A DNA stretch of 64,000 nt from Melastoma dodecandrum (taxonomy: Eukaryota > Streptophyta > Magnoliopsida > Myrtales > Melastomataceae). This document shows, piece after piece, positions 1-9,754 of this stretch. The stretch is from positions 2,914,001 through 2,978,000 of the forward strand of contig JARUPY010000473.1 of NCBI GenBank assembly GCA_029817715.1. The letters run 5' to 3'. A program made the translations under genes and the position numbers. Position 1 is the stretch's first letter; every line of letters begins with the position of its first letter. The notes beneath the pieces are model-generated. The model made no database searches, was not told the DNA's origin, and saw nothing but the letters and a program-made list of their open reading frames with translations.

Positions 1-85
1 CTGTGTGAGGTCTCTGCAGTATAGTTTTGCCTAAAGTCGTTTCATACTTTATAGTACACGCTTCAGCTTATGCTTTTCTGTGCAG

Positions 86-944
86 ACCATTGCTGACAAC
101 TGTTTCCCTGCTAGTCGAGGTCTTTCTGCCAATCGTCTTCATGGTAAGGTTATGATGTAATCCTCAGTTGTCGGCAAGCTGTGCATTTTACTTCACTTAA
201 TGTAGACCGACTTGGATCCCCAGATTTCTTCTTGCACCAGTTTTGTCATGCACACAGTTGCAGTGGAAAGAAGAAGATTTTTCCTCGAGGTGGAAAGGTA
301 GATAGCCAGAGCTGTACTGTCATAATGTATATGCCTTAGTTAATCAGACAATGTGACACAAGATTATTGTAAGAAAATCATTCCAGATGGTCCATTCCAC
401 TAATTCGTTAGTCGCTACACATCTCTAGTCACTGTAAAACGTGGAAAAGCTATTGCAAAAGCATTTCTTTGTCGAGTTGATCGAAGTAATGTATTTTTCC
501 TTTGATGTAAAATTACGACTTAACACATGCATTTGGCTTTTTAAACTGGCCTTTCTTTTGTCATACCCAGTCTTTTTTCCTGATTCTTTTCATACCAAGT
601 CTTTTTTTTTTAAACTCTAGTATTTCACACATTCCTTGTTATTTGCCAAATTCAGGAAGCATCTGTGTTTTCATCTCCGTGCTTATCACATTTTTATTGT
701 TGCAGAAGCAGCCAAGTATATTCTACCTATCAGTATCGATACTAACTCTGATGCTCCTCCCTCTTTTCTATCTCCTTGTTTATCTCAAGCAGAGGTAATC
801 AATGTCATATTTCATATACTATCAATTATGGATCCTCTTTTAATATGGCAACATTATACTCTAATTTGTATGTTCTATAGAGAAGAAAGGGGAAGACAAG
901 AATTTAAGCGCATCAAGAAGATTGAAAAGACAAAGCCCTTGTGA
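86..944 (+). CDS. C-terminal exons of an unidentified, probable tail-anchored membrane protein (5' part outside window)
   Basis: Four exons join in one frame: 86-143, 206-297, 706-794 and 881-944, each bounded by AG...GT, ending in TGA at 942-944. The joined frame gives a Cys/His-containing stretch (HQFCHAHSC), a basic patch (GKKKIFPRGGK), then a hydrophobic helix of about 20 residues read from 706-794 (SILTLMLLPLFYLLVYL), and finally a short basic tail rich in Lys/Arg/Glu. A C-terminal membrane helix with a charged tail is the layout of a tail-anchored or single-pass protein. I do not recognise the family. The 5' exons lie before the window. Phase agrees at every junction (58, 92, 89 and 64 nt), which argues for a real gene. 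An open frame at 636-944 reads exon 3 in another frame and is a shadow. Confidence 0.5.
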
Positions 945-1963
945 ATGGTAAAGGTTTTGTTTACAGGTTTTCGTTTTGAAGAGGGAATTATTCGCGTGTA
1001 TTTACCGTAGTGGCCGCTTCTAGGTATAGGATGAAACATCATGATGCAGTATGCACAAGATTGCCTGGATGCTGATTATGTCAGTCACCCTTATGCATCT
1101 GAATGTTCCCTCTTTTGGGGTGTCTGAACATGGATTGGCCCTTGGATTATACAATCTGTGCGTACAAGTTTCTCTAAAAATCATATCTTATCTCATTGTA
1201 TATATTTAGTTAAGGTTGCTATTGTTGCTTACTTTGTCAAAATGCAAAACAGGACCTCTGTGACCAACTCTGCTGAGTGGGGAGTGAGGCTTTTGGCATT
1301 GTTGTTGTTGCTTTTTTGTCTACTGCTAGTTGGAACTTGGAACGCTGTCCATCTATTGCCGGAAGCAGCTGGTCCACATCCGTGTCAGTGTAGGTCGTAC
1401 ATATAAAAGCTTAAGGTTTTGTCGCGGTTGTCTGCAGTATCCAGTGTTTGATACCCTTTAAGCAGAGCCCGGAGATTGATGTGTTGGAACTCATTGGCTT
1501 GGGGGAAAGTTGGATGCTTCTCTGTGTGTCTCTGTCCATCAGGATTAAGAAACCAGGGGATCTTGTCTTCCCAGCTTTTGCATTTGTTGATCACTCTGAA
1601 GTGCACATCTCCAGGTATTGATACCGGATGAACTACTTGGAGTAGCCACGTCTGATATGAGCTAGTCTTATTCTCTTATCAGGCCTGGGGAGGAGTCTCT
1701 TGACCCAACTGTGTTCACATCTTGGTTTAAATGCATATTTTGTCAAAACCAGGCTGGTCTTATGGTATATGTGCCTCAAAGGGTACATTGCACGTTGCCA
1801 GAGAACAGGTTAATGCAAAGGCATTACACAGGGAGAACAATAGTCTACACCAGCAGTCGCAAAAGTTCTGGATTGATACACCTCTTCAAGTGTACATTAT
1901 GTAGCCGCGGGGGAAAACACTTTGTTTTTTCTTTAGCCTTTCTCAGGTGCATAAATGTTTTGG
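945..1963. other. intergenic/3' UTR region between convergent genes
   Basis: No supported exon. The stretch lies between the stop of the + strand gene and the stop of NDPK2 on the - strand, so it should hold both 3' UTRs and polyadenylation signals. Short open frames here have no recognisable domain and no splice logic. Confidence 0.5.
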
Positions 1964-3642
1964 TTACTCCCTCAGCCATGGTGCTAGAGCAGGTGTCCAT
2001 TCGCATACCTCACCTTCTTTAAACCAGAGAGCTGCAAGAAATGAACCACAACAAAGTCACCCACACATATGACTCAGATCCACAGTATTTTCCATTGGTC
2101 TTATCTCATGAGAGTGGATGACAATTGTCATATTTCTGATCCAAATCCCTGGCACGGAAAGTAATGCAGCCGAGATTATCTACAGATTAGACTCTGTACT
2201 CGAGCTTGTAGGAGAAAGAGTTAAAGATAGCAGCAGGGATGGGGAATAGGCTATTCATTTCGCTAATCAATTAGGCAGCTACTTCTGGAGGACTATTTTG
2301 GAATACCAGTCAAGAATATTTCTATTAGTTCGACCCAATAAACTTGCTTAAAACATGAAGATGCATACCGATTTCGCGCTTCCCATTCTCGGGACTGTCG
2401 CTGCCATGGACAATGTTCCTGTCCAAAAAGCAGTAGCATTTAGGAGGCGCCGTAGAAAGGATATAGTAGAAACTGAAAGACCGCAACTTATAGAAGCCAA
2501 CTACTTTAGTAGTGCACACCCTTTTTAAGGCAACCAATCAATTCGAACCAAGAAAGGACAAACCTCCCAGTTTGAACTGCTAAATCCCCACGAATTGTCC
2601 CCGGCTCGGCTTGAAGTGGGTTCGTCGACCCTATCAATTTACGAGCTGATGCGACAATTCCAACACCCTCCCAAGCCTGCAAATAGAAAATTTTAACCTC
2701 CACTTAATGGCAAATCAAGGCCAAAAGCTCCACCTCGAGTTTCCTGATATCCCACAAATTTTAGCTCACGACAACTCAATCGTGTAACGAACCTACCAAA
2801 CAGACAACAGGGCCAGAGGTGATGTAGTCGATCAGTTTGGGGAAGAAGGGCTTTGATTGGAGGTCTTTATAGTGTTCCTGAAACGGTTGATGAACAAAAA
2901 TGGTTGATGAACAGGCATGACAATCCAAATTGCACAAGAGGTAACAAATGCTTCATCCACTACTATAGTGGGAAGCCAGTGGGGGGATGCAAATGTCTTC
3001 CCTTTCGCAGCAGCTCGAGATTCACACTGCAGAGCTTCTTCCAAGCAACAATAGAAAAAGCTCCGGGGCGGAAAATTAAAATTTTGGTGATGGAAACAAA
3101 TCACCTCAGCCAATTCCTTGGGGCACTGGAACAGCTTCAAGCCAGTCAATTTGAATCCTTTCTTCTCAAACCTAGAAATTATCTCGCCAACCTGCAAAGC
3201 CGTTCCTCAGTGACTCGGCTGGCCAACAATCACCAGACGACCAAAATAAACAAGGGAAGGGGGGAGGAACACCCACAAGGCCACGCTGGACACCGTCTGG
3301 CTTCACCATGATGTAAGTCTCCTCAATTTCTTCCTGGAACAACAAGGACGAATTGGGGGTTTTCTTTTGTTTTTTTTTAGGGAAAATTCTCATTAAACGT
3401 ACCATGGATGCCACCAGCCGAGGCAGGAATATCCCCGGGGCAGCGCGGTTTTTGATGCCATGGCGAGGGGAGGAAGAGGAGACGAAGAGACGAGAAGTGG
3501 ACTCGAATGCGGCCAAGCGGAGGTGGCGGTCACGGGGGTCGGGGGACAGAGACGACGACGGCGGTCTCCCTCTTGGGACAGGGGGCGGCGTACGGACAAG
3601 GGACAAGGAGACGGCCCCAGACATGGCCGCCACACTATCCAT
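1964..3642 (-). CDS. NDPK2: nucleoside diphosphate kinase 2, chloroplastic
   Basis: Transfers the gamma phosphate of ATP to other NDPs through a phosphohistidine. Seven exons on the - strand: 3403-3642, 3277-3333, 3105-3191, 2797-2877, 2564-2676, 2369-2418 and 1964-2031, all GT-AG. The sum is 696 nt, 231 residues, which is the size I recall for the Arabidopsis chloroplast isoform. Exon 1 is a Ser/Arg/Pro-rich transit peptide ending in PRLVASM, typical of plant NDPK2. The kinase domain begins [16 protein letters not shown] and carries the active-site motif NIVHGSD with its catalytic His. The last exon supplies [12 protein letters not shown] and ends PWLRE. The final 68-nt exon is short and easily missed; without it the protein would lose its C-terminus. 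Exon 1 is GC-rich and the introns AT-rich. No damage seen. Confidence 0.95.
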
Positions 3643-4493
3643 TTCTGTCCTAGAGATTTCGGGAGAGAGACGCGGCTGCTTATAACGAAGTCAACGCAGC
3701 GGCTTGGAGTTAGGCTCCGTATGAAAGAGCAATTGCTTGTCGGTCGGTACAGTAACTTTTTTGAAATTCCCTCTAATTTACTCCACGTCGCAATTTCAAA
3801 TGGCAAATAAATATAACTGAAACTCGTGTAGCGATTTTAGGCGTAATAATTTCTAGCATTTGCTCAAAGTCACACTACTTGACGATGGTTACGGATGTTG
3901 TCTTCAAACTTATTATGTCTTATTGAATTGATTTTCATGTTATGCCTTGTCCGTTTGTTAGAAAACTCATGTTTACACTTTAGTTAATAAGCAGTGATTT
4001 CAAACATAATCACATTAACTACCAATTTTCGATACATCTATTTCTCGTAGCGACTTTGAGCGTAAGTTAAAAAAAAAAAGTTGGCCGCATCTACTTCTAA
4101 CCATATATGTTAAGAATAGTTTTCGGAGAATATGAAATTATGGAGAATTAAATGGCAATTATATTATTCCAAGGCAATTTGACCGATGGTTTTACGCCTT
4201 AGAAAACTTCAGTTTAGGGCCTTAAAAAAAACACGATACTTAAAATTACTATTTTGTTCAATTGGGATTGTTACGACACAAAGGAAATGGGAATAAGATG
4301 GACGGGTGTTTATTTATTTCTTAATTTTTCTGGAAGGAATCTGACGGTGGGAGGAATGGAATGATCCGGTGGTTTTGATGATTGTCGTCTACCTGAAATT
4401 GAAATCAGAAACTATACAGGCAGAACACACAAGGAGATGATTCTCGGAATCTATTGAAAAGCTGGCGGCGATTTTTAGTACAAGGCAGAGGCA
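3643..4493. other. NDPK2 upstream region, no gene seen
   Basis: AT-rich sequence 5' of NDPK2, with short A/T tracts and no supported exon or recognisable element. It should include the NDPK2 promoter; no single TATA-box assignment is secure. Confidence 0.4.
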
Positions 4494-5060
4494 TCAACGT
4501 TGTTTGCTGGGACTTGGGAGTGTGCTCCAATGCTTAATCCCCGGATTACCCTTAGGAAAACTGTAGATGTTCCCGGTGTAGAAATCAAACATTAAATAGC
4601 GGTAGAACTGACAACCTACCTTATTCAGCTTTTGCATGAGCTTCTGATCATTTCCTGTAACCAAAAGATAATCTACGTACAAGGAAATCATAAATCACAC
4701 TCAGATCAGCCTTCCTGACATACATATTGTGCTCACTACGACTTCTTTCAAAGTCCAACTCAATCAAATATTCATCAATCTTCTCGTACCAAGCTCTAGG
4801 AGGTTGCTTTAACCCACCCAAAGTCTTCTTCAACCTCTACACCTTCTGTTCAGGTTCTACAACACAGAAATCTTTTGGCTGCTCTACAGAAATCTCCTCT
4901 TGCATTGCAACTGGCAACTTTCTATCCTCCTTTGCATTCTCAAAACTAGCAGGTTCTAATACTGTCACGTTACATCTTTCATGAGTCTCAGTCAATAATC
5001 TCGTACCTCTTCTAGGTAGATCATTAATCTGCTCTTCAGAACTGAGTTGCTGCTCAACAT
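4494..5060 (-). mobile_element. Ty1/copia reverse-transcriptase fragment, internally deleted
   Basis: Reading the - strand gives copia pol landmarks in order: the pre-RT motif RGTRLLTETHERCNV followed by VLEPASFENA, then VEQPKDF, then LGGLKQPPRAWY, then ISLYVDYLLVTG, the counterpart of the copia catalytic YVDD box (here YVDY). Sequence expected between the first two landmarks is missing and the frame shifts near 4840 and 4680, so this is a deleted relic. No LTRs were found beside it. Confidence 0.75.
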
Positions 5061-5529
5061 TCAGTTTCTTCACATTCAACTTCTGTGACGCGTGCCATGT
5101 CTGCGCAACTTCCCAAAGAAGTTTCACCACATCAGCCGATCCATCCTCCTCGACAATAGCAGTAGCAACAGCAGCAGCTGCTACTTCCTCCATTGCCTCG
5201 GCAGCAAGGTACCGCTGAGTAAAAGTCAGGTTATAATCCCTAGATTGGATGCGGGGGAGGCCTGAGAGACTGCTGACACTGCAGCTGCGACACATCTTCT
5301 TGCTGCTGAGATCGAAGCTGGAATCCGCATAGTTGCTCCCAATCGGGTCATCAATCAAATAGGTTCGTTTCACCCGCCTGTCCTCCTGTGCCATGCCACT
5401 TGCATCAGCATCATAATCGTGATTGAGCGAGTTGGTGGACGGATAGCAGGCAAAGGACAGAGACAAAAAGTCGTAGGAAGCATCGTTCTGGTAGTAGTCG
5501 GTGAGGAAAGGGATGGGAACAGGCGCCAT
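4837..5529 (-). CDS. hypothetical 230-codon ORF: unidentified N-terminal part fused in frame to copia remnant
   Basis: An uninterrupted frame of 230 codons starts at 5529. Its last 70 or so residues belong to the copia remnant. The first 150 or so residues do not look like copia: they are acidic/Ser-rich (TYLIDDPIGSNYADSSFDLS) followed by an Ala-rich helix-like segment (AMEEVAAAAVATAIVEEDG). I do not recognise that part. It could be the first exon of a host gene into which a copia fragment landed, or older transposon sequence. No splice donor was chosen with confidence, and expression is unknown. Confidence 0.35.
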   Translation of the reverse strand: MAPVPIPFLTDYYQNDASYDFLSLSFACYPSTNSLNHDYDADASGMAQEDRRVKRTYLIDDPIGSNYADSSFDLSSKKMCRSCSVSSLSGLPRIQSRDYNLTFTQRYLAAEAMEEVAAAAVATAIVEEDGSADVVKLLWEVAQTWHASQKLNVKKLNVEQQLSSEEQINDLPRRGTRLLTETHERCNVTVLEPASFENAKEDRKLPVAMQEEISVEQPKDFCVVEPEQKV

Positions 5530-6734
5530 TTACGTTCGGTACTCAACCACCTCCGCTTGCTGATCTTTTCAGAGGGTTCTTGAAAGAACAGATTATCATG
5601 CCATGCCAGCCATCCTGGTTAAAAGGAAGTTTACTGCAAAAGAGAGATGCTAGCTTCTTGTTTGGTGGGTGTGTAAGTTCCATAAACAAGGAAGCACAAC
5701 CGGGACAAAAAGGTTACTGTCTCGTTGGTTTGTAGAGTATTTTAGAGTTTTCTTCCCCGAAAATAAAGCACTAATTATTAAATTTAAACAAATAATACAA
5801 CAAATTCGGTATTACAAATCGATTTTCAAAGAACTTGACGGCGTGTTCAATTTTAGAAAATGGAAAGCTGTAGTTTTGAATTATTCTTTTAACAACAAAC
5901 TAGCCTGAGTCTTAAAATACCTTAAACAAACCTCGTTAAATTACATTTTTACCCTTAAAATAATTATTTTTTACCAAATTACTTTCTTGCTCTTATTTTT
6001 AGTTTTATCCCTGAAAATGTATGGGTTTTTGTGTTGCATAATGTGTTTTCTAAATAATTATAAATAAATAAATTAAAGCTCGAACCCAGTTTTATCGAGC
6101 TTGATATCAAAGTCCACAGTCTCTTAGTCGAGCCCAACAGTATTTTTCAACTCATTTACACACCTAAATACATTTATATATAATATAAAATTCTAAAGAA
6201 ATATTTTGATAAATATCATTTTTCCAACTATATCTCCTTTGCTACGGACGCTAAGATTTGTCGCGCACACACGTGACGTGTGCGTGCGTGTATATATATA
6301 TATTATATTCTAATTTTTGTCGTCGATATAATTAAAGGAGAAAGGACACTGTGCTGCAATGTTTTTGTGGATGTGATTTAATGTCCGGCATCTTTCTAGC
6401 AAACAGACAGGATATTTTTCATCTGCTTCTTTGGGATGAATAGCTGCGAACTCAGTTTGCAAGAAAAGAAGAAGGGATTAAAGTTACACATAATTTGAAG
6501 ATATATGTAGACTAAAGGGATGCGGAGTTCAGATGGGATTTATTTATTTATTTATTAGAGACAAGAAGAATTTAGCCATGAATGGATTCTAGAAAGGTAA
6601 ATGATTCGGCCAGAAACACTCCTCCGTTATCAGGTGTCCGTCCTAAGTTACCCATTGTATAGAGTGATTCGCGTGGGTGTTGTTTCTCTTATTCAACTTC
6701 TGATTGGCTTTGACTTCGACGCCGTCTCACGGGG
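5530..6734. other. AT-rich intergenic DNA with a short GT/TA microsatellite
   Basis: No supported exon. Around 6268-6306 there is a (GT/GC)n run passing into (TA)n. A 79-codon open frame at 5669-5908 has no recognisable domain. Confidence 0.5.
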
Positions 6735-8880
6735 GAGGTGATGTGTTAACCTTCTTGGTTTTAATGATGAGTTTAAGAAGCTATGTTATAAACTCATAAT
6801 ATTGTTTTGCTGTAACACTTCGCTTATCTTTAGTGATGAGCTTGAGTAAAGCGTTGTTGAGTCACAACTAGCCTGATCTATACGTTGCTACACTACAATA
6901 AGTCGTTACTGTTTTGCTACGCTTGCTCACTGGAAATTTAAAAATAATATTTCCTTTTACAATATATTTCGAATTATCTCGGAATATATTTAAAACAAAT
7001 ATTGAGATGTCTAAATACATCATATAAGCAAATTCCTTTTATTAGGCAACTCAAAATCAGAATATTGTCCTTCCAATTAAAGATTTCGAAACAATATATT
7101 CATAAGGGAAGTTACCGTTTGAGGACTTTCCACCTCCGTTTCTACGACAGTTGAGCAAGTATCCGCTCAGATTGGTCTGATCCGCTGATATTATGGAAAC
7201 CAATCAATGAGAATCGTCCTAATGAACCTGAACACTTCTCTTGAAGTTTTTCCCATAATGAATCAGAAAAGGCTCTCATATATTATTCTAACAATAACTC
7301 ATACGATGATGTTTGTACCGCTTGAGAAGTGTGTTGCTACACTACAGCAAAGCTGTATTGTATTATTGCGCTACAATTACCAAAATGAAGGAATAATTAT
7401 TATTCCAACTTGATTGTTGTAATTTTATCATATCTAATGATTAATTATATTATCTTATTCAGATAATCATGTGTGGGGATATGCTTGAGAGAGATTTGGA
7501 TATAGAATCTCCAATTATAGTAATATGTTGTTTCCTATCTTATCTCAACGATCATTAATGAATATAGTTATTTCGGTTCGGTCGTGGCTAATGATTGATA
7601 CAACAATCAGGTAGCATTCTGATAACGATTAGGAAAACTGACAAAGATTTCCTTCCTTCTTGGTCGTTGTGACCGTTGAGCAGCTGTCCGCTGATCTTGA
7701 TTAAAGCTTGCTGAAGCCTGGTATTTGGGAAATGAATTATCTGATTCATTCCCTATTAAATCCAGACGACATCCATACAATATACAACGAATCTGTGTGG
7801 TTGTCCAAAGCCTGTGTGATCTGTGTGAAGCTTTGAGGAGCTGTGTGATGGTCGGAGAACGAAAGGTGCTAAGTGATCGCCTGGTTCTTATCTGTCGCAA
7901 TCTGCGTGTGGGAGTGTCAAGGGCTGTGTGCCACCTTGGTCGTCGTGAGAGGGAGTGTGTATCCTCGGTGCGTTCAACGAGCGGTTGGCGAATCGTCTAA
8001 GGGAAGCTAAATGAATACATGTGCTGATCGCAGTAACCAGTTGATGACCCATCGGCAAGAAGCCGTTCTTGTTGTGTCTTTTCGCAGGGAAGTCTCGAAC
8101 CTACGGAGTTTGAGGAGTTAGACACGCACTTGCGGGTGCGCGCTAGAAGTCTCGTGCTTGCAGGGTAGAGCAGGAGTTGGGAACGCCGCCGGAGTGGAAA
8201 GAGGTCCTCCCAAATACGTGGGTGCTGTGCATAAGTCTCGACCTCCTGATGGACAGTAGAACAGGTGTGTGGAAGCCGCCGGAGTTGAAAATTCCACCCT
8301 AGGCACTTGGTGTGCAGTGCAGTGAGTCACGACTGTGGTAACCGTGCACGTCCGAACTGAGTGTAGGATGGATACCGTGACTTCGCCGTGTGAGAAGTCA
8401 GGTTCGGCTATGTGATGAACCAATCCCTCTCTTTCGTTCTCTGACTCTTTGTGGTTGTCTCTCTTGTGCTCATAGACAGGATATATTTGAGAAGAGACAA
8501 AAGCTGTGTGGAAATCCTTTGAGCAATCAACTTCTGAGCGTGAGCATCATTCTGCTGGAAACGAGAAGACGTCCACTGTGTGAGGAATTGATCGTTGCCA
8601 AGGAGTAATCTTCTTTTGTAAAGGATTTTAAATATCACTTGTTGAGATACCCAAAGCCTAGTGGGTTCATTTGCACCATTATATTTATATAGTAGAATCA
8701 CCTCTACGGTGGAAAGTGGACGTAGGTCGATTAAGGCCGAAGCACTATAAACTACTGTGTCCATTACGATCGCGCAAATACTCGTAGGAAAACCTACTTG
8801 ATCAAATCATAACGGTTACAGTGAAGCAGATCTCATTCTGAGAAATGCTCTGCTGTGATACAGTACGCTTCCGCTTACGC
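6735..8880. mobile_element. probable copia-type LTR remnant (solo or fragmentary)
   Basis: The stretch has no gene. Near 8690-8760 it carries a phrase typical of the 3' part of plant copia LTRs: CACCTCTACGGTGGAAAG, then GTGGACGTAGGTCGATTAAG, then a GCCGAA-CACTATAAA-like segment. At 8160-8300 a GCCGCCGGAGT phrase recurs twice about 90 bp apart. Boundaries are guesses: no clean TG...CA ends or target duplication were located. Confidence 0.35.
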
Positions 8881-8909
8881 TGAGAAATGGCGAAAAAGCT
8901 ACAATCACT

Positions 8910-9445
8910 AATTCACCCACCTCTTAATGCACCTGAACTTGTCCCTGTTCCTAGACTTGTCGTGGAAGCTGATTGTCCCATTGACGGCATCCCTGAGGTT
9001 GACCTGCCCTTCTCATCAGGTTCTTCCAGCTAGGAGAAAGCGCATACTTGAAATCAGCCTTCACAGGACGCATCGCAACAAGCAGCCTCTCAGTCAAATC
9101 CCTAAACACCTGGAAATTCAATCCTAGCACCCCGACCATGAAGACTTTGGCTCCTGAGTTGCGCTCAACAGGGCCGGTGATCGCCACCTTCCGTCAGCAA
9201 ACAGCCGAAGGAACAGGGGCGCACATCCAGTCGCCCTCCCTAATGCATCTCGTGGCGGGGTCGAAACTCGTCTGCATGCACTCATCATAGCTCCCCTGGT
9301 CCTTGTGGAGGCATTCCAGGCGTATCTGACGTGGTTCCTGAATTCCCTGGTGAAGGAGGGCAACAAACTGGAGGGCATCCCTGGCGAAATCCTCAGGATA
9401 AAGTCCTCCATTGTGTCGTAGCCCTGGTTGGTTGGATGCTTCCCA
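8910..9445 (-). pseudogene. MLS: malate synthase pseudogene fragment (N-terminal part)
   Basis: Malate synthase condenses glyoxylate and acetyl-CoA in the glyoxylate cycle. The - strand keeps recognisable pieces of its N-terminal third: REFRNHVRYA, then FDPATRCIREGDWMCAPVP, ITGPVERNSGAKVFM, ALSPSWKNLMR and GTISFHDKSRNR. It is broken: the pieces lie in different frames; a stop falls between CAPVPSAV and the ITGPVER block; residues expected between GPVER and NSGAKVF are missing; and a 78-nt segment (9059-9136, GT at one end and AG at the other) splits AKVFM from the ALSPSW block. It could be an intron or an insertion. Nothing of the remaining two thirds is present nearby, so this is a truncated relic, possibly moved here. 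Confidence 0.8.
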
Positions 9446-9754
9446 AACCCACCATGTCTGCCTTAGTAGTTATTCCAAGGCCGCCAAAAAGGTACATTGT
9501 GCCCGCGCCTAAGAGGGGAGGTGCGACTTGTATCTGCTTGAAAGATATAATCGAGGAAAATTTGGTTTTGCCTGATTTTAACAGTATGATGCGCATTATC
9601 GGAAGTTGTCGTGTTTATGGAAGTCGGCTCGGCATAAAAAAAAGTAGAATAGCATAGTTTCCCGAATCATGATGTCCCGGTTTGGCGATGGCATAATACA
9701 AATCCTATTTTTATTCACATCACGGGTGATGCGATGCTGAGGAGAACAGCCAAG
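9446..9754. other. gap between malate synthase relic and 4CL-like gene
   Basis: No supported exon. It probably holds the 3' UTR of the ligase gene on the - strand. Confidence 0.4.

Noticed and set aside
2325..2537. NDPK2 ending in intron read-through after REIG
   Set aside because: A GT donor follows ATCG and a 68-nt terminal exon at 1964-2031 restores the conserved C-terminus, so the gene is not truncated.
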